Source: Doris montereyensis
Lineage: Eukaryota > Mollusca > Gastropoda > Nudibranchia > Dorididae
Direction: 5' to 3'
Length of the DNA stretch: 64,000 bases
Assembly (NCBI GenBank): GCA_037039925.1
Contig: JAXRKP010001329.1
Span: forward strand, 2,501-66,500
In this document: one piece after another, positions 33,922-44,952 of the stretch
Position numbering within the stretch: the first letter of the stretch is position 1
Layout of the letters: the number at the start of each line of letters is the position of its first letter
The notes under the pieces: model-generated
The model's database searches: none
What the model saw: only the letters and a program-made list of their open reading frames with translations
Told to the model about the DNA's origin: nothing
Translations under genes and position numbers: made by a program

Positions 33922-34022
33922 CCATTGTTGAAGGACTGAAAGGGGAAGAGGAAAAAGAGAGTCAGGAAGAAGAGACACGAAGAAATCTGGCATTTCTGTT
34001 GGAAAAAGTGGAGGGATGCTCG
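33922..34022 (+). CDS. EXOC8: EXOC8 exon 4 (acidic linker to PH domain)
   Basis: Acceptor 'ttctatttcatcag' and donor TCG/GTAAAC. G of exon 3 plus CC gives Ala, then I-V-E-G-L-K, an acidic run EEEKESQEEE, and NLAFLLEKVEGCS. The LLEKVEGC motif is the conserved lead-in to the EXOC8 PH domain. The exon ends on a codon boundary. No indel. Confidence 0.93.
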
Positions 34023-34351
34023 GTAAACAGTTTTACTATTGTCATCATCATCAACTGCATATCCCATGGATTGTTGTATCCCTGACAGCACCTCTGAATG
34101 TCTCTATGTCGTGTGCCATTCTTCCTGCCTTTGTAGTATTGTTTTTTCCTCAAGCTTCCTCGTTAATATCTTTCACTCATCTTCTGCATGGCTTCTCTGT
34201 GTTTCGTTTCCTTCAAAATCATCCTTCCTGGACCTACAATTTTATTACTTATTCTTATACATCCAGAATAACATGAACAATATCATCATCATCATGTATG
34301 CCGTAACCCTCCAGGGTTTTTGGGGCACCACATGATGGGCTGTCACACCAG

Positions 34352-36555
34352 TACTGTCCAGTTTGCTCTGTCTTGGGCTTGGGTCTGGGAGAAGATCTTC
34401 TCAGTCCACTTTTTTCTGTCTTGGGTTTGGGTCTGGGGGTCTTCCCTGTCCATTTTGCTCTGTCTTGTGTTTGGATATGGAGGAAGGTCTTCCTGTCCAC
34501 TTTGTTCTGTCTTGTGTTTTAGGTCTTGGAAAAGACCATCCCTGTCCATTTTGCTCTGTCTTGTGTTTGGATATGGAGGAAGGTCTTCCCTGTCCATTTT
34601 GCTCTGTCTTGTGTTTGATATGGAGGAAGGTCTTCCCTGTCCATTTTGCTCTGCCTTGTGTTTATATATGGAGGAAGGTCTTCCCTGTCCACTTTGTTCT
34701 GTCTTGTGTTTTGGGTCTTAGAGAAGACCATCCCTGTCCATTTTGCTCTGTCTTGTGTTTGGATATGGAGGAAGGTCTTCCTGTCCATTTTGCTCTGTCT
34801 TGTTTTTGGATATGGAGGAAGGTCTTCCTGTCCATTTTGCTCTGTATTGTGTTTGATATGGAGGAAGGTCTTCCCTGTCCCTTTGCTCTGTCTTGTGTTT
34901 GGATATGGAGGAAGGTCTTCCTGTCCATTTTGTTCTGTCTTGTGTTTGGATATGGAGGAATGTCTTCACTGTCCATTTTGTTCTGTCTTGTGTTTGGATA
35001 TGGAGGAAGGTCTTCCCTGTCCATTTTGTTCTGTCTTGTGTTTGGATATTGAGGAAGGTCTTCCCTGTCCACTTTGCTCTGTCTTGTGTTTTAGGTCTTG
35101 GAGAAGACCGTCCCTGTTCGCTTTGCTCTGTCTTGTGTTTGAATCTGGTGGAAGGTCTTCCCTGTCCATTTTGCTCTGTCTTGTGTTTGGATCTGGAGGA
35201 AGGTCTTCCTGTCCACTTTGCTCCATCTTGTGTTTGAATCTGGAAGAAGGTCTTCCCTGTCCATTTTGTTCTGTCTTGTGTTTGGATATGGAGGAAGGTC
35301 TTCCCTGTCCACTTTACTCTGTCTTGTGTTTGAATCTGTTGGAAGGTCTTCCCTGTCCATTTTGCTCTGTCTTGTGTTTGAATCTGGAGGAAGGTCTTCC
35401 CTATTCATTTTGCTCTGCCTTGTGTTTGGATCTGGGGGAGGTCTTCCCTGTCCGCTTTGCTCTGTCTTGTGTTTGGATATGGAGGAAGGTCTTCCCGTCC
35501 ACTTTGCTTTGTCTTGGGCTTGGGTCTGGGAGAAGATCTTCTCAGTCCACTTTTTCTGTCTTGGGTTTGGGTCTGGGAGGTTTTCCCTGTCCATTTTGCT
35601 CTGTCTTGGATTTTAGGTCTTGGAGAAGACCGTCCCTGTCCACTTTGCTCTGTCTTGTGTTTGAATCTGTTGGAAGGTCTTCCCTGTCCACTTTGCTCTG
35701 TCTTGTGTTTGAATCTGTTGGAAGGTCTTCCCCTGTCCACTTTTGTTCTGTCTTGTGTTTGGATATGGAGGAAGGTCTTCCCTGTCCACTTTGCTCTGTC
35801 TTGTGTTTGGCTATGGAGGAAGGTCTTCCCTGTCCACTTTGCTCTGTCTTGTGTTTGGATATGGAGGAAGGTCTTCCCTGTCCACTTTGCTCTGTCTTGT
35901 GTTTGAATCTGTTGGAAGGTCTTCCCTGTCCACTTCGCTCTGTCTTGTGTTTGGATATGGAGGAAGGTCTTCTCTGTCCACTTTGTTCTGTCTTGTGTTT
36001 GGATATGGAGGAAGGTCTTCCCTGTCCACTTTGTTCTGTCTTGTGTTTGGATATGGAGGAAGGTCTTCCCTGTCCACTTTGTTCTGTCTTGTGTTTGGAT
36101 ATGGAGGAAGGTCTTCCTGTCCACTTTGTTCTGTCTTGTGTTTGGATATGGAGGAAGGTCTTCCTGTCCACTTTGTTCTGTCTTGTGTTTGGATATGGAG
36201 GAAGGTCTTCCCTGTCCACTTTGCTCTGTCTTGTGTTTGGATATGGAGGAAGGTCTTCCCTGTCCACTTTGTTCTGTCTTGTGTTTGGATATGGAGGAAG
36301 GTCTTCCCTGTCCACTTTGTTCTGTCTTGTGTTTGGATATGGAGGAAGGTCTTCCCTGTCCACTTTGTTCTGTCTTGTGTTTGGATATGGAGGAAGGTCT
36401 TCCTGTCCACTTTGTTCTGTCTTGTGTTTGGATATGGAGGAAGGTCTTCCCTGTCCACTTTGCTCTGTCTTGTGTTTGGATATGGAGGAAGGTTTTCCCT
36501 GTCCACTTTGCTCTGTCTTGTGTTTGGATATGGGCGATGGTCTTCCCTGTCCACT
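34352..36555. repeat. 48-bp minisatellite, about 45 units, in EXOC8 intron 4
   Basis: The unit 'ttggatatggaggaaggtct' + 'tccctgtccactttg' + 'ttctgtcttgtgt' repeats every 47-48 bp. Subtypes carry 'gaatctgttggaagg' or 'aggtcttggagaagacc' in place of the 'ggatatggagg' part. Because 48 is a multiple of 3, several frames stay open on both strands, giving ORFs of up to 660 codons that are not genes. The unit length alternates 47/48 through loss of one C. Confidence 0.95.
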
Positions 36556-37571
36556 CTATGATGTTTTCTTCCCATTTTCTTCCCCCATCTCTTTTTCTGT
36601 ATTCTTCTTCTCCTCTTTAAAGAAATGAATAGCTTCAAGTCAAGTCAAGTATTATTATGAACAAAAGTGAGGAAACGTTTCTAGACATGTAAGGCATACT
36701 TAAATTAAATTGTTAAATATGTAAATAATGAAATGGAGGCATTGTAGCGAAAACATAATGTTGTGAGTTTGTAATAATGACGGCACTGGTTCAAACCCGA
36801 TGGCTGGCCAAATCGGTTTGTTCATGACGTTGTAGTCTCAGGAAAGGTACTTCACTCTGCTTTCTCTCACTTGACTACAGTCAATGAGTACCCAGTTATA
36901 GGTAGAGATAGATATTGTCAGAATGTTATTACAAAGTGCCAAATAGGCTGCTGAACTGTTTGCTCCTCAGAGAGTTAAGAAAGACTGAATGAAATGGTTT
37001 GCTTGGGAATAAATATTGTACAGTCGGTGAACCTGCACTTGTGCGGCGATCGATCAGTGTGGTTATTCTCCTTGAAAGTACATTTAGCAAGAATTGATCC
37101 ACTGCTGATTCGGTAGGCCTGTTGCAGTTTCATCAGAGCCCCGTTAGCTAGCAATGTTTCAAGGTGACCCGGGTTGAAGTGCCTTAGTGACATAGAGCCA
37201 CACCGTACTTAACTCAACCCTGTAATCCCCTACTTTGTCTTGTTTCCATCTCCTCGACGTGGACAGGGGTTTATGCGGGGATACACACTGTAAATGCTTT
37301 GTATCTTTATCTTTATCTCTGTGAATCCTTGCAGGTTAGGTTTGGACAGGCCATTTGATGTAGTAGTATGGCTGTACCTCTTTGTTGACAATATGCATTG
37401 ATATTGTCTCTTTGATATAATGTCTAATTATGTTTTATATCATATATAATCTTCTTATTTTCAACACTTTTTTCCATCAACTGAAGAGTGATCCTGTATT
37501 TTGGGTGTTTAGACAAGGATACAGACTGAAATCGGTAGTATCTTTTTACTCCTTAACCTTTTTTTCATCAG
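36556..37571. other. EXOC8 intron 4 remainder
   Basis: No supported feature except ordinary intron sequence; a pyrimidine tract 'ccttaacctttttttcatca' precedes exon 5. Confidence 0.4.
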
Positions 37572-37716
37572 AGCGTTGCTGACGTCCCTGCAGGCGTTAT
37601 TTAGTACACGATGGAGATTTGATTGAAGTGGACCCTGAAACGCACCTACAGCATCAGCGTGTTCATGCATTTCTTTTGAATGACAGCCTGATGATTGCAA
37701 CTTGGATTCCTAACAG
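37572..37716 (+). CDS. EXOC8: EXOC8 exon 5 (start of PH domain)
   Basis: From 37595 the frame reads R-Y-L-V-H-D-G-D-L-I-E-V-D-P-E-T-H, then Q-H-Q-R-V-H-A-F-L-L-N-D-S-L-M-I-A-T-W-I-P-N, ending AG before GTTCGA. This is the first beta strands of the EXOC8 PH domain. The strongest acceptor (pyrimidine tract, ...catcag) is at 37571. From there, in phase with exon 4, S-V-A-D-V-P-A-G precedes R-Y-L if one G is restored near 37593. The alternative acceptor 'ccctgcag' at 37593 would lose about eight family residues and needs a different phase. The exon is therefore drawn from 37572, with a suspected 1-base deletion. Confidence 0.85.
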
Positions 37717-38634
37717 GTTCGACAAGGAGCAAAGATTACTAATATTTCAGTTACATCAATATTTATTGTTAAACAAGCATGCCCGTAAACAATGATAATT
37801 ATGATTACTCTTTTACCACATTCTTTTTTTCAACGATGAGCTACTCAATAGGTTACTGGGCGCAGGGTGATATCAAATACCCGTACAGTATTCGGTACTT
37901 AGGTTGGGCAGGCTTTTCATTGCATATCTAATGACCGGAAATAAAGGAATAAGTAACAATAACATTAAAAAGTTTTGTGAATCACAGATCGCAGGCTAAA
38001 CAAGCTTTTTCCAATCAATTAAAATACTGATTTGACCCAAGAGTTTATTCGCTAAGAACCGAAAGCAGGTTAATTGAAATCTACATGCGAAATATGGAGG
38101 TTGTAGGTGCAGTGGTTCCTGAGTTTAGAATGGTCAAAGTTTGAGATGTACAGTATTATATATATAGATGTTCATACCTCCATGTTGCATCAGTGGTTCT
38201 TTACGTGGGGTAATCGCCGGGTTCTATGAGTCAGTCTGAGATGTTAGGCAAAGGTGAAGACACAGTGTGTGTGTGCTCCATTCTGTTCACCCTACTGAAT
38301 GGTTCTGTTAATGCAGGTATGAAACTTGCTGGGTTCAGTACATCCAACAAGGTTAAGAACCGCTGATTTAAATGCACATTCATATTAAGAATTTTGAATT
38401 AGATTCTAAATGCTTTATCAAACTTAAAGTGTCATTTTGAATTTTTCATATGAACGATGTCAAATTTGCGTTCTAAATTCAATTGCTTCTGAAATGGGAA
38501 GTGAAGTGTATGCCATCTTTTAAATTCAAAAGGGCTTCTCACTGAGCTTGCAGTTCAAGCCGCTGGATATAGGAAATCTAGACACAAATTCATCTTGTTG
38601 TGTGCATTGAGTGGGTGGTTGGCAGATGGTACTG

Positions 38635-39090
38635 TTAGGTCCTACTTCTTTCCTTTTCACTCGTTCAAAAATTTTTCACTTGCTGTTTCCTTATAATTTA
38701 TCCAGAGATCATGGACGGTTGTTGGGGCTCTGCTGATTGGCTCTACTTCCTTTTATTTCTCTCTTTCATATGTCTGTTGTCTTGCTGCTTCCTCTTAATT
38801 CACTGCATATGGTGGATGGGATTGATTTCAATTAAACAAAATCAGGTGTACAATGAGATTGTAAAACTACATAAGAGATTTTCATTTTCATTTTTGCAAT
38901 AAATGTTTAATGTTGGGTGGAAGATCTATTGGGAAAGTGGGCAGTTGGCGGGAGCAACTGGTTGGTCCTCCTTATCTCCTTTCATTTCTTTTCACTTATC
39001 TTTCATTTTGCTGTTTTCTCAAAATTCACTCTGAGATCACCACATATTATTATGGTGCATGGGGTAAATTTCAATGAAACAAAGAATCTA
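38635..39090 (+). repeat. Short repeat family W, three copies
   Basis: 'ggtcctacttctttcctttt'-like starts followed by 'cttgctgtttcctt' and 'tgagatc' occur near 38640-38715, 38745-38850 and 38955-39085. The last continues to 'ggggtaaatttcaatgaaac'. Further copies lie at about 52360-52480 and 54330-54450. Family unknown; SINE-like in size (about 130 bp). Confidence 0.55.
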
Positions 39091-39094
39091 CATT

Positions 39095-39400
39095 CAATGA
39101 AACAAAGAATCTACAGAGGAAAGGCTAAATGTCAGTCACCAAGAGGTTTGATACAGATCTCTTGTTGTTACAGATCTCTTGATGAAATGAAGATGTATTG
39201 ATACAGATCTTTTGATGAAGATCTCTTGTTACAGATCTCTTGATGAAATGAAGATGTATTGATGAAGATCTCTTGATGAGATGAAGATGTATTGATACAG
39301 ATCTTTTGATTAAGATCTCTTGATGAAGATCTCTTGTTACAGATCTCTTGATGAAATGAAGACGTATTGATACAGATATTTGGATACAAATGTATGCTTC
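39095..39400 (+). repeat. Degenerate tandem repeat of 'gatctcttgatgaaatgaag' type
   Basis: 'cagatctcttgatgaaatga' and 'agatgtattgatacagatct' recur at irregular spacing about six times. No coding content. Confidence 0.8.
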
Positions 39401-40486
39401 CAAAGAGGTTCAAATTGAATTAGTCTTAATCTGCACGTAATATCATCATTATACAGTAGACAATGCACTGAGAATGACTAAAATGGAGATATCATTAAAC
39501 TGAAAGAAATGATTATCCCAGAATTTTCTTCCTTTTTGTCTATGGTATTAAACTTTTCACCTGAAAAAAGCCATGCGTTCCATTACCTGGCCTAGTATTG
39601 CTTACATGAATCTTCCCTTTTAAACTAAAAGAAATTATTTTCAGTTTAAATGTTGCTCATCATAATGTTGTAGTTATGATTATTTTAATGGATAAATTAT
39701 GACCTAGGAGGAAACTCGATAATGAAATTTATACCTAAATTTAGCATCATTAATTAGAATTGAAGTAACGTGCGTCTATGCTTTGAACGTCGAGAGAGGG
39801 TATAAATTGTATCAGAAAGTTTTTAATTTGTTTTAGAATTGTTGATAAATAGAATCCAAAATTAGGGGCATTGATTATTTATTTCTCATTGACTTTTTGT
39901 TATTGACTTTGTGTAATTTAGATATGAAAGAAATCAGAGTAAAAATAAGACGCTTGTTTCATTGATTCTTTTGAAGCAACCCTGTCCACTGTGGTGGTGA
40001 TCTCAGGGTTCGTAACTGACTAATGTTTCTGACAACTGTTCAGGTAGAACATAAAGTTCTTTTAAAAAAGCAAAAGCTTCCGTAAATATTTGAACTTATC
40101 ATAAACATATAGTCAATGTGTTAAAAATTTATTGATATTTAGAACTGATGGACATACTTCATCGTATGTTTGAATTTATGTTGTGTTGTCTATTAACTAT
40201 ATTATGTTCATTTTGCCTTACATAAAGAGAATGCAAACCAGATGTTTGCCTGAAAAAGGGAAACAAAGTCAATCCCACCCACCCGTCCCCAAAAAATAAT
40301 CTGAAACCTGTTCTTAGCCTAGAAAACAATCTGTCAAAGAAAGAAGGCATAAACTGAGATTGGACTGAAAAGCACTGGAAAATCTTACCCCAAAAACATT
40401 AAAAAAAACAAAGACTAAAATTTTTTAAAATTGAACAAAGACAATGAAGATAATCATTTATTTTTGTTTAATTTTTGAAATTTCAG
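39401..40486. other. EXOC8 intron 5, no recognisable feature
   Basis: AT-rich intron without supported elements. Confidence 0.4.
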
Positions 40487-40640
40487 GCGGGGTCCAACAC
40501 GCTATCGTTTTCTAGGTCTGTATGAACTTGACAGTCTGGCTGTAGTCAACGTGAGAGACAGCGGTCCAGTCAAAAACGGTTTCAAAATTCTTATGTTTCC
40601 CGAGTCGCACATGTATCAGACAGACACAGCCAAAGCTAAG
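40487..40640 (+). CDS. EXOC8: EXOC8 exon 6 (PH domain core)
   Basis: Acceptor 'atttttgaaatttcag', donor AAG/GTAAGA. AG of exon 5 plus G gives Arg, then R-G-P-T-R-Y-R-F-L-G-L-Y-E-L-D-S-L-A-V-V-N-V-R-D, and FKILMFPESHMYQTDTAKAK. The ALYxLDxLAVVNVxD and FKxLMFPxS blocks are PH-domain strands specific to EXOC8. Ends on a codon boundary, no indel. Confidence 0.95.
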
Positions 40641-41312
40641 GTAAGAATAAAGTAAATTACAACATGCTGTTATAAAATTATAAAGTAAGGACAAGATTGA
40701 CAAAAACACTTTTTTTGGAAAGTGCACTAACAATAAATTTTGTTGATTATTTCACTAATTCTTTGAGATGAAATCATGTTTGAATCAAAGCTGTATTTGT
40801 GACATAATAAAGGTATGATAAATTTCCTTTAAGGCTCTTATGGCCCATATAGCTAGAGTGTATCCCAGTTTCTATAGCTTGATATGGAACAGCAGACCAC
40901 TCATACGGATTTAATCGAATCATTCCGGTTTTATCTTAAATTCAAGGGCATATGGATTTTCCAATTCGGTCCACAATCATTCCCATTTTTGGATTACTTT
41001 TAAAGTTCATCTTTTAAATCATATTTTTTTTATTGTCGTTATTATTAATTAGTTTCTTTCAGTGTATCGCTTCGTTCACACTTGCAGTTTGACAACTGAC
41101 CCTGACTCGCACCGAAGTCCATACAAATCACGAGGTTTGGGGTGCTGGAGGAATTAGGGGAAATGTCAGCTTTCTCTAACCGGTTAGGTATTTCTTGTTG
41201 AGATCCCCCCCCTCCCCATCTCTCTCTCTCTCCACGGGCAAACAGAAAACTCAAGCAGCATCATCAGCAAGTCAAGATTTTATTTTTCAGCTTGATTTTT
41301 TTTATGTTCTAG

Positions 41313-41449
41313 CGCCAATGGCTCGACACTCTAGAGGACACAAAGAAAAAGAAAGCCATCAAAGACAAGCAGAAGAAAGAGGCAGCCATTCGACAAGCAG
41401 AAGCACAGATGCAAGCATCGTTGTCAGGCTTAAGGAGATTTGTCCAAGA
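41313..41449 (+). CDS. EXOC8: EXOC8 exon 7 (end of PH domain, basic helix); 3' end uncertain
   Basis: Acceptor 'tttttttatgttctag'. The frame reads R-Q-W-L-D-T-L-E-D-T-K-K-K-K-A-I-K-D-K-Q-K-K-E-A-A-I-R-Q-A-E-A-Q-M-Q, the C-terminal helix of the PH domain (family: K-R-x-W-L-x-x-L-E-x-T-K) and a charged coiled coil. A stop follows at 41460. The best donor I see is AGA/GTATAT (exon end 41449), with TTT/GTCC at 41441 as alternative. Neither joins exon 8 in phase, so a small exon in between may be missed. Confidence 0.85.
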
Positions 41450-41577
41450 GTATATAGCTTAACGCACTATAAATGCTTGTTTCATGCTACTTTGAGGTTG
41501 TCTTTGCGGAACTATGTGGCTCCCTTTAGAAATATTGTAAAAAGTTGTTACCTGGAGACCATCAATCTTGATATGAC

Positions 41578-41682
41578 TTTTTGTCTCTGTCACTGGTCTT
41601 TGTCTGTCTATCTCTCTCTGTGTCTCTGTCGCTCGTCTCTCTCTGTTACTCATCTCTTTCTCTGACTCTGTCTCTCTCTGTG

Positions 41683-41756
<74 letters not shown>

Positions 41757-41780
41757 TCACTCTCGCTCTGTGTTTCTGTC

Positions 41781-41851
<71 letters not shown>

Positions 41852-41885
41852 TCTCTTCTCTCAACACTTTCAACACTTTCTCTTA
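41578..41885 (+). repeat. (TC)n microsatellite, about 300 bp
   Basis: TC-rich throughout with two nearly pure TC runs (about 41685-41752 and 41801-41850) separated by 'tctgtctgtctgtct'. Confidence 0.92.
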
Positions 41886-41924
41886 AACTGCTAATACATC
41901 ACCATCTCCAAAGAATTCCAGTCT

Positions 41925-42090
41925 GTGACAAGTTTTAGTCCCTAGCTGATGCAGGTAAACAGATGCACCTGGGTTGTGTGGGGATATGCAAGTAAAATGT
42001 CGATCTCAAAGAACACAACATCAGACCTTGCCTTGCCAGGATTTGAACCTGAGACATCACCCTTGTGACAGCCGAACACCACATCCAATT
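41925..42090 (-). repeat. tRNA-derived SINE fragment
   Basis: Minus-strand sequence 'ggtgttcggctgtcacaag' followed by 'tctcaggttcaaatcctggc' has a good polymerase III B box (ggttcaaatcc) in tRNA-like spacing. No matching acceptor stem, so not an intact tRNA gene. Confidence 0.6.
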
Positions 42091-42136
42091 TTTATTACAA
42101 ACGCATTTTTGTCCTTTAAACTAAAGAGCAACTACT

Positions 42137-42945
42137 GTCAGAATGTTTTATTGATGTAGTCTCTTGTGGATGTCCTGTCAGAATGTTTTATTGATGTAGT
42201 CTCTTGTGGATGTCCTGTCAGAATGTTTTATTGATGTAGTCTCTTGTGGATGTCCTGTCAGAATGTTTTATTGATGTAGTCTCTTGGGGATGTCCTGTCA
42301 GAATGTTTTATTGATGTAGTCTCTTGTGGATGTCCTGTCAGAATGTTTTAGTGATGTAGTCTCTTGTGGATGTCCTGTCAGAATGTTTTATTGATGTAGT
42401 CTCTTGTGGATGTCCTGAAGAATGTTTTAGTGATGTAGTCTCTTGTGGATGTCCTGTCAGAATATTTTAGTGATGTAGTCTCTTGTGGATGTCCTGTCAG
42501 AATGTTTTAGTGATGTAGTCTCTTGTGGATGTCCTGTCAGAATGTTTTAGTGATGTAGTCTCTGTGGATGTCCTGTCAGAATGTTTTAGTGATGTAGTCT
42601 CTTGTGGATGTCCTGAAGAATGTTTTAGTGATGTAGTCTCTTGTGGATGTCCTGTCAGAATGTTTTAGTGATGTAGTCTCTTGTGGATGTCCTGTCAGAA
42701 TGTTTTAGTGATGTAGTCTCTTGTGGATCTCCTGTCAGAATGTTTTAGTGATGTAGTCTCTTGTGGATGTCCTGAAGAATGTTTTAGTGATGTAGTCTCT
42801 TGTGGATGTCCTGTCAGAATGTTTTATTGATGTAGTCTCTTGTGGATGTCCTGAAGAATGTTTTAGTGATGTAGTCTCTTGTGGATCTCCTGTCAGAATG
42901 TTTTAGTGATGTAGTCTCTTGTGGATGTCCTGACGAATGGTTTAC
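42137..42945. repeat. 40-bp tandem repeat, about 20 units, in EXOC8 intron 7
   Basis: Unit 'tgtcagaatgttttattgat' + 'gtagtctcttgtggatgtcc'. Early units have 'ttattgat', later ones 'ttagtgat'. Several 38-bp units carry 'ctgaagaatg' instead of 'ctgtcagaatg', spaced in a quasi-regular higher-order pattern. Confidence 0.95.
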
Positions 42946-43126
42946 AGCTTGTTTAGAAATGTTCAAAGTTCTTATTATCATTGAGTGTAATCTTAATGTA
43001 TGTTTGTAAGTTTATAAAATGTCTCTCCGTACACACCATTGGACAACGCATAAAGCATCAGATTATGTTAGATATGTACTGTATAAATACCATTTATATA
43101 TATTATCATGACCAGTATTGCTATTT

Positions 43127-43258
43127 TTTTCTTTTTTCTTCTTTTTCTTTTTTTTCTTCCTCTTCTTCTTCTTCTTCTTCTTCTTCTTCTTCTTCTTCTT
43201 CTTCTTCTTCTTCTTCTTCTTCATCTTCTTCTTCTTTTTTTTTTCTTCTTTTTTTCTT
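43127..43258 (+). repeat. (CTT)n microsatellite
   Basis: Pure or near-pure ctt/ttc triplets, mainly 43160-43220. ORFs of poly-Ser, poly-Phe and poly-Glu over it are artefacts. Confidence 0.95.
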
Positions 43259-43264
43259 ATTATT

Positions 43265-43860
43265 TGGGATCTTTATAGTCCAGAGGCAGAGTGTCAGCCT
43301 CTTAACCAAAAGATCGTGGGCTCATGCCTGACAGGTTGAAAAAATGTTCTTGAGTTTTTCGAGTAAAATCCACACTTGTGAGAGACATGCGATAAAAAGA
43401 AAGGTCCTGTGTGCAGATCACAACACTGAACGTTAACCTTTTGAACCTCGATCCTCTGAGCCTTACTTTTTCCTACGCCTGAGCACCTTTAGCACATATC
43501 AGCATCTTGTGCTGATTGGTCAATCTAAATATAAGATACAAACAAAATAAGTGACGTAGTACCCTCCCGTGACCTACACAGTGTGCTCGGTATAGTAATG
43601 TAGGAAAGAAGGCTCTCGCTATCTTGGGACCGAATAGATGCAACAAAAAGAAGTGATGTAGCGATCTACACAGTGTGCTTGGTATATAGGAACGAAGGGG
43701 CTTGCAACATTTAGGTCGCTCTCTGGCCGATCAGGTTAAAGATCCCTTGATTGTTTACAGGGCACTCTGGACAAAATTACTAAATCCTGCCAAAAACCCG
43801 GAGATCACCTTAGCTGTGGATGTGGTGAAATAAAATAAGATCAAATCATTATTATCACTA
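43265..43860 (+). repeat. tRNA-derived SINE or SINE-tailed composite
   Basis: The head 'agtccagaggcagagtgtc' with 'gatcgtgggctcatgcc' matches the SINE at 25903. The tail 'aagatcccttgattgttta' matches 26530. In between lies about 400 bp with an internal duplicate ('cacagtgtgctcggtata' and 'cacagtgtgcttggtata', about 100 bp apart). It ends in ATT-rich repeats. Confidence 0.6.
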
Positions 43861-43972
43861 CTATTATTATTTTAATTTTTTAATTTTTAAAAAATTATTA
43901 TTATTATTATTATTATAATTATTATCATTGTTAATGCTATTATTATTAGATTATTATCATTATTACAGTAAT
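43860..43972. repeat. (ATT)n-rich tract
   Basis: 'attattattatt' runs on both sides of 43900; this is the simple-sequence tail of the preceding SINE. Confidence 0.8.
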
Positions 43973-43975
43973 CTC

Positions 43976-44740
43976 CGCCAAAATGCACAGTCCGCGGGTG
44001 ACAAAAAAAAAATGTGTATTTTGGTGAACGTGTATTTGACAGAGTCAAGGACGTCAACCCATTACGTGTATTTAATATTGCCATTCTTGGTGGCCATAAA
44101 CTTTTTCGTTTTATTAGTTGTTTCTAATCGCTTTTTGGTTTTGTTTGATGTTACTTGATTTGAGGATAAGACCCACTATAGGCCTAATTTCTTCTCATAG
44201 ATTGTTCATTCTTCTCTCACTCAAGACTACATGAGGGGATGGGATGGTGGAGACATTCGGCAACTTGCAGGAATACTTTTATTTGTTGACATGCATGTCA
44301 TAAAAGTGACATCTTTTCTCAGATTTTCTCACGGTGATCAGCAAAGAGAGAGCCGATTAGAGTGTCTGTCTGGCAGAACATCATCGACGGCCGAGTTGGG
44401 AAAGGAATGGGCAGGGTGACGACTGAGACAGCCAAGACTGGCATTCACGTGTGCACATAGTTAACACAGATCTAGATGCCACACACACACAGTCACACAT
44501 GCGTGGCAGATTTTATTACTGAGTCACGGCAATAAGACGTTTTCGAGTTTGTTTTTCATATAATTGACTCTTAAATACAACCAATTGAAGATATACCTGC
44601 AAATATATGTTGCATTTTGACAAAGTCGAGCCAGCCGCTTTTTGCGTTTTGAGGGTAATACGCGATGTAAAATTCGGTGACATGAGAAAATCATGACGAA
44701 CCGTGCATTTTAGCGATGTGCAATTTGGCGGAGACTACTG
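43976..44740. mobile_element. Tc1/pogo-superfamily MITE with TA target duplication
   Basis: The left end CAGTAATCTCCGCCAAAATG and the right end (reverse complement CAGTAGTCTCCGCCAAATTG) are about 24-bp inverted repeats. TA lies on both flanks (43974-43975 and 44741-44742). Length 765 bp, no transposase. Longer complementarity is hinted ('gtgcattttagcgatgtgc' against 'gtgtattttggtg'). Confidence 0.8.
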
Positions 44741-44807
44741 TATTATCATTAATATTATTAGTAGTAGTATTATCATCATTAGTATTATTATTGTATCTGC
44801 CATGAAG

Positions 44808-44952
44808 GTTTTACTGAGGATGTTGAAGAAGAAGAAGTAGCAATGGACAGAGATTTTCTTCAAACTGATTGGTTGCAGGAACTGCCAGAAGACCTTGACA
44901 TGTTTATTGCGCAGCGCAATTTCGAAAGGCGCAGTGGACTTGGTTGAAAAAG
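44808..44952 (+). CDS. EXOC8: EXOC8 exon 8, with 1-base insertion
   Basis: The frame reads F-T-E-D-V-E-E-E-E-V-A-M-D, then F-L-Q-T-D-W-L-Q-E-L-P-E-D-L-D-M-F-I-A-Q-R-N-F-E. WLQELPEDLDxxIAQRxFEGAVDL is a hallmark of EXOC8. After TTC GAA an extra A in the run 44925-44927 shifts the frame. Without it the exon continues G-A-V-D-L-V-E-K and ends in phase 1 at donor AAAG/GTAAGC, exactly what exon 9 needs. The 5' boundary (after 'gccatgaag', 44807) is my best guess and phase 1. Confidence 0.88.

Noticed and set aside
34646..36628. 660-codon ORF (and overlapping long ORFs on both strands) as a cysteine-rich repeat protein
   Set aside because: It is a direct read-through of the 48-bp minisatellite; other frames are equally open, there is no start context, and it sits inside an EXOC8 intron.
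42137..42945. CRISPR array
   Set aside because: The 40-bp units are contiguous with no unique spacers, and this is a eukaryotic intron.
43118..43339. Poly-Phe, poly-Ser and poly-Glu ORFs
   Set aside because: A CTT triplet microsatellite read in different frames.
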